Assembly: GCA_019747905.1 (NCBI GenBank)
Contig: JAIEQG010000086.1
Span: 1-48,483 of the forward strand
Reading direction: 5' to 3'
Length of the DNA stretch: 48,483 nt
Source of the DNA: Burkholderiales bacterium
GTDB lineage: Bacteria > Pseudomonadota > Gammaproteobacteria > Burkholderiales > Ga0077523
Positions 37,818 through 44,725 of this stretch are shown in pieces (the first letter of the stretch is position 1; each line of letters begins with the position of its first letter). The notes under the pieces were generated by a model. That model worked only from the letters and a program-made list of their open reading frames with translations. It had not been told where the DNA came from and did no database searches. Made by a program: the position numbers and the translations under genes.

Positions 37818-39536
37818 TCACGCTGCGGTCTCGAGCGAGCTGGTCGACTCGAGCACGAAGCGCACCGCACCCTGCGCATTGGTATCCAGGCGCAAGGCAA
37901 ACCCGAGTTCGGCCGCATGCCGTGCGCTCTGATAGAGCCCCACGCCGAGTCCGCTGTCGGACGGCACCGGCGCGGTGAAGAACTGGCGAGCCATCGGCTC
38001 CGGAATCGGGGCACCGGCATCACTGATGGCCAGCCGGCAGCCGGAAGAGTCGCACTTCAACGCCGCTTCGATCCGATGGGTTTCTCCGCGTCGGCGCTTC
38101 TCCAGTGCGTTCTGCAGAAGGTTGTCGGCGACGCTGTCGAACAATTCGCCGGGCAGCTGCGCGGTGGGCGGCAGGCGCACCGTGGCGAATTCGACGCCCT
38201 CGTGGGCATAACGCTGCGCCAGTGCGCGCCACCATTCCGCAGCCGCGACGCGCTCGACCCGGGCCGGCCGGCGGGCATCGAGCTTGTCGAGCGTCGACTG
38301 GAGCCGCTGGGTGATCTGCGGCAGTTGCCGCTGGATCAACCGACGCAGGGCTTCGGCATCCGAACTGCCGCTGGTCTCTGCCGCGGAACAGAGAGATCGC
38401 AGCGACTGGAGCAGATTCTTGACGTCGTGCGTGAGGCGCGAACCGGTCTCGTAGATCGCCTGCAGATAGGCGGTGCGGCGCTGGACCTCTTCACGCACCT
38501 TGGCTTCGTGGTAGTCGGCCAGCAACCGCGCCAGCAGCCGCATGTGCAGGGTCAGCGCCGGGCTGGGCCGCCACTTCGTGTACAGGCGCAGCGTGAGGGC
38601 CCCGAACGTGAAGGCCGTGCCGGTGCCGCTCGCCACGCCGGCGGAGCCTTCCCGGCTACCGGACGACCACTCGATACCCGACAACCACGGCAACTCCACC
38701 ATTTCGGCGACGGCCTGTGCGAGGAAGCGGTCCGGATCCGATTCCTGCTCGGCGAGATTGGCGAGGCTGTGCATCCAGCGCTCGAACGGCATGCCGAGAC
38801 TCAGGAAGTAACGCGACAGGAGTTGGCCGATACCCGCGAACCCGCCGCGCGGATCCCACAGCCAGGACAGGATCAGCATCAGGGCCGCAATAGCGGTCAG
38901 CGTCTTGGCAAGCGCGATCGGATAGTCGCCATGGCTCACCTGCTGCACGAAGAATGCTCCGAGCACCAGCACGACCACCAGCAGGAACAGCAGGACGCTG
39001 TAGACCAGATCGATCGCGTAGCGCGGTCGATCGCGGCGAACCTCGGCGTGGAGGAACGGAATCGCGACCAGCGGCAGCACCAGTCCGTAGCGGATGGTCG
39101 CGACGGCGAGGTTCGAGAACTCGGCCGCCGCGAACAGCTTGGGCACGACCCAAACCAGCAGCATGGCGAGCAGATACAGTGCCGCCAGCAGCGATGCGAA
39201 GCGCTCGCGCGACGTGCGCATGGCGGGCACATTGCCGCCGATCAGCGAAAACAGCACGGCGAGCCACAGCGCGATCAGCCACCAGCTGTTCCACCAGACG
39301 AGCACGGCACCGCCGGCCAACAGCAGCGTGGCCCGGCCCGGTTCGAGCCGCTGCGTCCCCTGCCAGACCGGTTGCCACAGGAGAAACAGGCCCAGATGCG
39401 TCAACAGCAACGCGCGCGACGCGCCGCTGCCGAGGTCGAGCATCAGGGCGAAGTGCAAGCCGAGCAGCATCAGCGCGAGCGTGATGTTCTGCCGCGTCCA
39501 TAGCGCCTGGGGGTCGATGCGAAGTCCGAAACTCAT
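37818..39536 (-). CDS. membrane sensor histidine kinase
   Basis: Probable sensor of the pilus two-component system, 572 residues. The N-terminal third has about seven to eight predicted membrane helices (to about residue 230) instead of one periplasmic sensor domain. A GAF-like cytoplasmic region (about 245-345) comes next. The phospho-acceptor H370 is in GSRLTHDVKNLLQS, and the ATPase domain has N-box NLLQNALEK, G1 DAGAPIPEP and G2 GLGVGLYQS. The layout resembles PrsK-type kinases. It lies on the opposite strand to all pilus genes, convergent with the minor pilin and divergent from the ABC permease. The partner regulator is at 23215-24678. Confidence 0.88.
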   Translation of the reverse strand: MSFGLRIDPQALWTRQNITLALMLLGLHFALMLDLGSGASRALLLTHLGLFLLWQPVWQGTQRLEPGRATLLLAGGAVLVWWNSWWLIALWLAVLFSLIGGNVPAMRTSRERFASLLAALYLLAMLLVWVVPKLFAAAEFSNLAVATIRYGLVLPLVAIPFLHAEVRRDRPRYAIDLVYSVLLFLLVVVLVLGAFFVQQVSHGDYPIALAKTLTAIAALMLILSWLWDPRGGFAGIGQLLSRYFLSLGMPFERWMHSLANLAEQESDPDRFLAQAVAEMVELPWLSGIEWSSGSREGSAGVASGTGTAFTFGALTLRLYTKWRPSPALTLHMRLLARLLADYHEAKVREEVQRRTAYLQAIYETGSRLTHDVKNLLQSLRSLCSAAETSGSSDAEALRRLIQRQLPQITQRLQSTLDKLDARRPARVERVAAAEWWRALAQRYAHEGVEFATVRLPPTAQLPGELFDSVADNLLQNALEKRRRGETHRIEAALKCDSSGCRLAISDAGAPIPEPMARQFFTAPVPSDSGLGVGLYQSARHAAELGFALRLDTNAQGAVRFVLESTSSLETAA

Positions 39537-39677
39537 GTCAGTCGTCCCACCTGGTGGGGCAACGATCGCCGGACCCGGTCACCGGTGGCGCGCTCGCCTG
39601 CGCCCGGTTCCGTGCTGGGATTGCTTACGGGCCTTGTGTAGGATGCCGGCCCATCGAGCAAGTACACCCCGGGCACC

Positions 39678-40466
39678 TTGAACAATCCGTCCCCGAAGTT
39701 CGGTCGCATCCGCGTGATCGCGGCCTTCACCTGGCTCGAAGCGATCCGCACGCGTCTGCCGTGGGTCGTGATCGCCATGGCGCTGGTGCTGTTCGTCGCC
39801 AGCCTGTTCGTGCGTTCGCTCGCGTTGACCGAAAGCACTCGCATCCAGCTGGGCTTCCTGTCCGCGACCCTGCGGTTCGCGACCGTGTTCGTGGTCTGCC
39901 TGCACGTCCTGGGCAGCATGCTGCGCGAAGCGCAGGATCGCGGCACCGAACTGTTGCTCTCGATCGACATCACCCGCTTCGAGTATCTCGCCGGCAAGGT
40001 TCTCGGATACACCGTCGTCGCCGCAGGCCTGAGCCTGCTCTTCGCGCTGCCGGTGCTGGTGATCGCACCGGTGCCGGCGAGCCTCGCCTGGCTCGTTTCG
40101 CTGGTGCTGGAAGCCTGGATCATCGTCGCTGCTGCCCTGTTCTGCGTGGTCACGTTCAATCAGTTGATGCTCGCAGCAAGCTTCGTACTCGCATTCTACT
40201 TGCTGTCGCGCGCCATGGCCTCGGTGGTGCTGGTGAGCAGTGCCAGCATCCTCGCCGACGACACGATTGCCCACGCCGTCCTCGCCTGGGGCGTGAAAGC
40301 GCTCGCGCTGCTGCTGCCCGGATTGCATGCTTTCACCCGCACCGAGTGGTTGCTGGAGGCGCCGGCACGATGGTCGACGTTGGGCCTCCTGGCGCTCGAG
40401 GCGGTCGTGTACTCGCTGCTGCTGTTCGCCGCAGCGCTGTTCGACCTGTACCGGAAGAACCATTGA
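39678..40466 (+). CDS. ABC-2 type permease of the pilus locus
   Basis: Integral membrane protein of 262 residues with six predicted helices and the layout of ABC-2 permeases. The first cytoplasmic helix region 'RVIAAFTWLEAIRTRLPWVV' and the LREAQDRGTELLLSIDITRFEYLAGKVLGY coupling segment are typical. No ATPase lies next to it, so the ATPase at 22473-23210 is the likely partner. The start is TTG at 39678. The 141-base gap to the divergent kinase gene shows no clear promoter. Confidence 0.82.
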   Translation: MNNPSPKFGRIRVIAAFTWLEAIRTRLPWVVIAMALVLFVASLFVRSLALTESTRIQLGFLSATLRFATVFVVCLHVLGSMLREAQDRGTELLLSIDITRFEYLAGKVLGYTVVAAGLSLLFALPVLVIAPVPASLAWLVSLVLEAWIIVAAALFCVVTFNQLMLAASFVLAFYLLSRAMASVVLVSSASILADDTIAHAVLAWGVKALALLLPGLHAFTRTEWLLEAPARWSTLGLLALEAVVYSLLLFAAALFDLYRKNH

Positions 40467-41212
40467 AGACCCTGCGGCTGCGGCGCTGGAACGAACGGCG
40501 TCTCTCCGAGATGCCGCTCTGGGTGATAGTGCTGTTCGTGGCCGCGATCGGCTGCCAGCTCGGAACCGCTGCGCTGCGACCGGCGCCCCGCGCGAGCGCC
40601 GTGGACCTGCCGATGCCGCCGTCCAAAGCGACCCTCGGGGTGTTGGCGTTCGGTGACCCGATACCTCTCGGCCAGGCCATGGCGCTGTACCTCCAGGCGT
40701 TCGACAACCAGCCCGGGGTCAGCATCCCCTTCGCCGCGCTCGACTACGACCGGGTGCAGGCATGGCTCGACAACGTGCTCGCGCTCGACCCCGTCGGTCA
40801 GTATCCGCTGCTGATGGCGTCCCACCTGTATGCCCAGGTGCTGCTGCACCCGGAGAAGCAGCGGCAAATGTCGGAGTTCATCTACCGTCAGTTCTTCACC
40901 GATCCGAACCGCCGCTGGCCTTCGCTCGCGCACATGGCGATCATGGCCAAACACCGGTTGAAGGATCTGCCGCTCGCGCTCCGGTACGCCGACGCCATTC
41001 GCGACCATGCCCAGAGCCCGGGCGTGCCGAGTTGGGCGCGGCAGATGCACATCTTCTTGCGCGAGGACATGGGCGAGCTGGAGACGGCGAAGATCCTGCT
41101 CGGCGGTCTGCTGGCGAGCGGTACGGTGACCGACGTCCACGAACTCCGTTTCCTCACGCAGCGCCTCAAGGAAATGGAAACCGCCGAGAAGTCGACGGAA
41201 CCGTCGAGATAG
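40463..41212 (+). CDS. membrane-anchored protein of unknown function, linked to the ABC permease
   Basis: Not recognised as a known family. The 249-residue product has a basic N-terminus, one membrane helix (about 20-36) and a predicted periplasmic, largely helical domain. Repeats of helix pairs there could be TPR-like (LALRYADAIRDHAQSPGVPSWARQMH). It starts at TTG 40463, overlapping the permease stop (TTGA), so it is translationally coupled to the transporter. By position it may be a third transporter component, as PilG is for PilHI, but there is no sequence proof. Confidence 0.7.
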   Translation: MKTLRLRRWNERRLSEMPLWVIVLFVAAIGCQLGTAALRPAPRASAVDLPMPPSKATLGVLAFGDPIPLGQAMALYLQAFDNQPGVSIPFAALDYDRVQAWLDNVLALDPVGQYPLLMASHLYAQVLLHPEKQRQMSEFIYRQFFTDPNRRWPSLAHMAIMAKHRLKDLPLALRYADAIRDHAQSPGVPSWARQMHIFLREDMGELETAKILLGGLLASGTVTDVHELRFLTQRLKEMETAEKSTEPSR

Positions 41213-41267
41213 CGACTGCCGGCCGACGACGGGTCGTCAGCCCCTGCGGACCGACTCAGGCGGCAGG

Positions 41268-41356
41268 TTTGTCTCCGATTCCCGACAAATCAACAAGTTA
41301 AAACCTCCCGAAACGACAACATTCGGCGCGTTCCCTTGCTGGGAGACGTTTTGTCG
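41268..41356. promoter_or_regulatory. candidate activator-binding region upstream of pilin 1
   Basis: Four copies of a TTTGTC/TTGTCG-like half-site lie 70-160 bases before the sigma-54 promoter. An inverted pair TTTGTC-N10-GACAAA spans 41268-41289, with single copies at 41314-41319 (reverse) and 41351-41356 (forward). CCGAA/TTCGG (41308-41326) is a further dyad. Spacing fits an enhancer for the sigma-54 regulator. The motif itself is my inference. Confidence 0.4.
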
Positions 41357-41425
41357 CGCGCTTACCTGGACGGCGACTCCACACAATTCATTGAATTTAT
41401 TGCAGTTCGTTGGGCGTAACCGGTT

Positions 41426-41441
41426 TGGCACGGAATTGGCA
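41426..41441 (+). promoter_or_regulatory. sigma-54 (-24/-12) promoter of pilin 1
   Basis: TGGCACGGAATTGGCA has GG at -24 and GC at -12 with the exact 10-base spacing, and TGGCACG is the consensus first half. The start point would be about 41453, 30 bases before the pilin ATG. AAGGAG at 41468-41473 is its ribosome site. Confidence 0.85.
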
Positions 41442-41482
41442 GTGGATGAAGCGCCAAACCCATCCTCAAGGAGTCACTTCAA

Positions 41483-42199
41483 ATGGCCGCTCAACGCAAG
41501 CAACAAGGCTTCACCCTGATCGAAATCGCGATCGTGCTCGTGATCATCGGCCTGCTCCTCGGGGGCATCCTCAAGGGCCAGGAACTCATCACCAGCGCCC
41601 GTGTGCGCAACCTGATCTCGCAGCAGGACGGCATCAAGGCCGCCTTCTACGGCTTCCAGGACCGTTACCGCGCACTGCCCGGCGACTATGCCGCCGCCAC
41701 CACCAACATCCAGGGCCTGGGTGCTAACCAGAACGGCAACAACAACGGTCGCGTCGAAGTTGCCGCCACCCCGGTGGGCGGTAGCGTCGTCGAGGAGCAC
41801 ATCCTCGCCTGGGCTCATCTGTCGCGCTCCGGCTTCATTAACGGAAACTACACGTTTGCCACGACCGAATCAGATCTGACCACACCCAAGAACCCCTACG
41901 GCAGGCAGGTGCGTCTTTCCTACGATGCCAACTACGGCGATCCGGCGGTTACCAATCCGCAACGTCACAATTTGAAGAGCGGCAACCAGATTCCGGTCGA
42001 GATCACCGCTGAGGTCGATCGCAAGATCGATGACGGTAACCCGATGACCGGATCTTTCGTGTTTACGAACTTCAACCCGGGAGGTGCTGTGCTGCTCGCT
42101 CCGGGCGGAGCCCAAGCCTGCGTGACCGCTGCCCCTTTCAATTGGCAGCTGACCGGCGGCACCACCTCCGTCGACTGTGGCGGAACGAGCCTGATGTAG
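41483..42199 (+). CDS. type IV pilin, probable major MSHA-type pilin (pilin 1)
   Basis: Structural pilin of 238 residues. Prepilin leader MAAQRKQQG is cut before FTLIEIAIVLVIIGLLLGG, with Glu at position 5. The globular domain has the motifs shared by all four pilins here: DRYRALPGDY, NGNNNGRVE (84-92), EEHILAWAHLS, GNQIPVEI, EVDRKIDDG and a C-terminal C..C pair ending in CGGTSLM. It has its own sigma-54 promoter, the best ribosome site of the array and a terminator-like hairpin downstream, so I take it as the major subunit. The MshA name is not used because the globular domain is not clearly MshA. Confidence 0.88.
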   Translation: MAAQRKQQGFTLIEIAIVLVIIGLLLGGILKGQELITSARVRNLISQQDGIKAAFYGFQDRYRALPGDYAAATTNIQGLGANQNGNNNGRVEVAATPVGGSVVEEHILAWAHLSRSGFINGNYTFATTESDLTTPKNPYGRQVRLSYDANYGDPAVTNPQRHNLKSGNQIPVEITAEVDRKIDDGNPMTGSFVFTNFNPGGAVLLAPGGAQACVTAAPFNWQLTGGTTSVDCGGTSLM

Positions 42200-42240
42200 T
42201 TTTGAAAAGCTTTTGCTCGCGTCCAGGGTGAAACCGACAG

Positions 42241-42278
42241 CGCGCGCACGGCCATCGGCCCTGCGCGCGTATTTCTTT
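42241..42278 (+). terminator. candidate terminator/attenuator after pilin 1
   Basis: A perfect 8-bp GC stem (42241-42248 with 42262-42269) with an internal GGCC pair is followed by TATTTCTTT. It lies 42 bases past the pilin 1 stop. It would reduce read-through into pilins 2 and 3, which have no visible promoter of their own. Confidence 0.6.
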
Positions 42279-42299
42279 GCGGGCTGCTCCAGCGCGAAG

Positions 42300-43007
42300 G
42301 TGGGTGCGTGCTTCGAGCGGGGGCTCACCATCATCGAGTCGGCACTAGTACTGCTCGTCTTGGGGTTGCTGTTCGCCGGAGCCGTGCTCGGCCAGAACCT
42401 CATTTCCAACGGCCAGGCGCGTCATGTGATCGCGGCGCATGATGGTCAGCGCGCAGCGATCCTCGCATTCCAGGACCGTTTTCGCAGCCTGCCCGGCGAC
42501 TACGCCGACGCCGTCACCAACATTCCGCGGGTCCAGTACAGCGGCAATGGCAACGGCCGCGTGGAAAGCAACGCCGCGCCGTTTGCGCCGAACGGGGTCG
42601 CCGCGGAGGACATACTCGCTTGGGACCACCTGTCAAAGGCGCATTTCATCCAGGGGGCCTACGAGTTCAACGCGATTCCGAGCGCTGCGACGTTGCCGCG
42701 CAACCGCTACGGCGGTTTCGTCGATCTAGCCTACGACACGGCCTACGCGACAACTTCGGGCACTGCGCCTCAGCACCACACGCTCAAGACCGGCAACCAG
42801 ATTCCGGCGGAACTGCTGGCGCAGGTGGACCAGAAGATCGACGACGGCGCTGCGCTCACCGGCAGCTTCCGATTCTCCGAATATGCCCGCAGCGGCAGCG
42901 CGCCGCTCGCCCCCGGTTCCGGTGGCGCCTGCGTGAACGGGTCCGGACGCTGGGATACGACGGCCCCGGCCCTGTCGATGAACTGCGGTGCCGCCAGTTT
43001 GCTCTAG
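42300..43007 (+). CDS. type IV pilin-like protein (pilin 2)
   Basis: Paralogue of pilin 1, about 235 residues. The mature start is LTIIESALVLLVLGLLFAG after Gly, with Glu at position 5. Shared motifs are FQDRFRSLPGDY, SGNGNGRVE, AEDILAWDHLSKAHF, GNQIPAEL, QVDQKIDDG and a terminal NCGAASLL. I prefer GTG 42300 (leader MGACFERG) because the upstream DNA forms a terminator hairpin. The frame is open back to TTG 42213. The first mature residue is Leu rather than Phe. Probably a minor pilin. Confidence 0.8.
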   Translation: MGACFERGLTIIESALVLLVLGLLFAGAVLGQNLISNGQARHVIAAHDGQRAAILAFQDRFRSLPGDYADAVTNIPRVQYSGNGNGRVESNAAPFAPNGVAAEDILAWDHLSKAHFIQGAYEFNAIPSAATLPRNRYGGFVDLAYDTAYATTSGTAPQHHTLKTGNQIPAELLAQVDQKIDDGAALTGSFRFSEYARSGSAPLAPGSGGACVNGSGRWDTTAPALSMNCGAASLL

Positions 43008-43017
43008 GGGACTACAG

Positions 43018-43764
43018 ATGCCGCGACCCGATCTTCCGGTTCGACCCCAACCGTTCGCGGCGCCGCGGCAGCGCGGCATCTCCGTCGTGGAGATCGCGCT
43101 CATGCTGCTGATCCTGGCACTCACCCTGGGCGTGGTGTTCAAGGGCCAGGAGATGATCTTCGGCGCCCGCTCGAAGGCAATGATCTCCCAGACCGAACAG
43201 GTGAAGGTAGCCTACCTGGGATTCCAGAACCGGTTTCGTGCCCTCCCCGGAGACTACCGCGAAGCGCCCACCGTGATTCCGGGGGTCGTCTACCACGGCG
43301 ACGGCAGCGGGCGCATCGATCTCTTCGGAACGGCGACCGGCCCCAACGGCGTGGCCGAGGAGGACATGCTGGTATGGGATCACCTCTCGAAAGCCGGCTT
43401 CTATCCCGGTTCGTTTCCTTACCAGACATCGAATCCGCAGGGTGCCATCCCCAAGAACATCTTTGGCGGCTACGTCGCCTTGGCCTTCGACCTGGATTAC
43501 GGGAACCCGGCCGCGCCCCAGCCGCCTAAACGGCACCTCGTGAAGACCGGTAACCAGGTCCCGGTGCAGTTTCTCGCGGAGATGGACCTCAAGATCGACG
43601 ACGGCAACGCCCTGCGCGGCGGCTTCCAGTTCTCGACTCACGCATACTGGGGCGCCAATCCCGTCGGCCCGCCTTCTGCGGCAGGCTGCGCCGATACCGC
43701 GGGCAACTGGCGGACGGCCGCTGCGACGCCGCCGACCAACTGCGGTGCCGCATCGCTGATGTAG
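43018..43764 (+). CDS. type IV pilin-like protein (pilin 3)
   Basis: Third paralogue, 248 residues. It has a long 20-residue leader ending QRG, a mature start ISVVEIALMLLILALTLG and Glu at position 5. Shared motifs are FQNRFRALPGDY, HGDGSGRID, EEDMLVWDHLSKAGF, GNQVPVQF, EMDLKIDDG and terminal NCGAASLM. The ATG at 43018 has AGGGG seven bases upstream and follows pilin 2 by 10 bases, so the two are co-transcribed. Confidence 0.88.
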   Translation: MPRPDLPVRPQPFAAPRQRGISVVEIALMLLILALTLGVVFKGQEMIFGARSKAMISQTEQVKVAYLGFQNRFRALPGDYREAPTVIPGVVYHGDGSGRIDLFGTATGPNGVAEEDMLVWDHLSKAGFYPGSFPYQTSNPQGAIPKNIFGGYVALAFDLDYGNPAAPQPPKRHLVKTGNQVPVQFLAEMDLKIDDGNALRGGFQFSTHAYWGANPVGPPSAAGCADTAGNWRTAAATPPTNCGAASLM

Positions 43765-43957
43765 CGCCTCGCAGATCCGCTCGTCCGACGCGAGCCAAAA
43801 TCCTAACAAGATGACAGGTTTCGTCGGGGCTTCTGACGGCAGCGGCTGTGCAACCTCCTGAGCCACAAGGCGACGCTGGCGTGCCTTTCACGCCAAGTCC
43901 CTGTTGTGGCTCCAGAACTGGTCATCGCCCCGAAAATGGGCCAAAATCTAATGCTTT

Positions 43958-43973
43958 TGGCACATTCGGTGCA
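43958..43973 (+). promoter_or_regulatory. sigma-54 (-24/-12) promoter of pilin 4
   Basis: TGGCACATTCGGTGCA keeps GG and GC at the exact -24/-12 spacing and the TGGCAC consensus half. The start point would be near 43985, about 36 bases before the pilin 4 ATG. A CAGGTTTCGTC element at 43815-43825, about 130 bases upstream, resembles CAGGTTTGTC in front of pilin 1. The rest of the 256-base gap shows nothing further. Confidence 0.8.
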
Positions 43974-44020
43974 TCCCAGCACCGACGAGACCGCCCGCAA
44001 CCAACACCGGGGATACCGGG

Positions 44021-44713
44021 ATGTACCGCCACAACAAGCTGTCCGGCTTCACGCTGGTCGAGACCGCCATCGTGCTCGTCATCATTGGCCTGCTCATCGC
44101 CGGCATCATGGTGGGCGGCCAGTTGCTGGGCTCTGCGCGCGCCCGCACTCTCATTACGGAACTGGATAGCCTCAAGGGCGCCTATTTCGGTTTCGTCGAC
44201 CGGTACCATGGCTTCCCCGGCGACTATCTGCGCGCCACCGTCGACATTCCCAATACAGGCGTCAACGGCAACGGCAACGGTCGCATTGAACCGACCGCCT
44301 CCGGCGGCGTCGTCGACGAGCACATCGCCGTCTGGGAGCATCTGTCCGGCGCCGGATTCATCAGCGGCCGCTACCGCTACTCGGCAGGAGCCGAGACCGC
44401 CACGTCGGCGCCGAAGACCGCGTTCGGAGCATATCCGCGCATCATGGCGGGGCAGCAGTACGCCGGCTTCGCAGCTGTTCGGAACAACCTGAACACCGGC
44501 AACCTGATCCCCGCCAACGTGCTCGCGGAAGTGGACCGCAAGATCGACGACGGCACGGCGATCGACGGGGCGTTTCGCTACTCGTCCATCGACACCACCG
44601 GCACGCCGCCCGTGGAGTCACAGTGCGTGCGCGGCTCGGCGCCCGAACTGGGCGCCTGGCGCATCGACAGCGTCGCCGAGACGAACTGCGGCGGCACCTG
44701 GCTGTTGCAATAG
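44021..44713 (+). CDS. type IV pilin-like protein (pilin 4)
   Basis: Fourth paralogue, 230 residues. Leader MYRHNKLSG is cut before FTLVETAIVLVIIGLLIAG, with Glu at position 5, the most consensus-like after pilin 1. Shared motifs are VDRYHGFPGDY, NGNGNGRIE, DEHIAVWEHLSGAGF, GNLIPANV, EVDRKIDDG and terminal NCGGTWLLQ. It has its own sigma-54 promoter, so it may be an alternative major subunit or a co-regulated minor one. It is convergent with the antiporter gene, 12 bases away. Confidence 0.88.
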   Translation: MYRHNKLSGFTLVETAIVLVIIGLLIAGIMVGGQLLGSARARTLITELDSLKGAYFGFVDRYHGFPGDYLRATVDIPNTGVNGNGNGRIEPTASGGVVDEHIAVWEHLSGAGFISGRYRYSAGAETATSAPKTAFGAYPRIMAGQQYAGFAAVRNNLNTGNLIPANVLAEVDRKIDDGTAIDGAFRYSSIDTTGTPPVESQCVRGSAPELGAWRIDSVAETNCGGTWLLQ

Positions 44714-44725
44714 AAGAGCTGCAAT

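Noticed and set aside
22473..39536. A PEP-CTERM/exosortase (PrsK-PrsR) system suggested by the kinase and regulator
   Set aside because: No exosortase, PEP-CTERM protein or polysaccharide genes are present. The pilus genes and promoters are the nearer targets.
42213..42299. TTG start of pilin 2 at 42213
   Set aside because: It would place a terminator-like hairpin inside the leader and give an unusually long prepilin leader. GTG 42300 gives an ordinary one. Not fully excluded.
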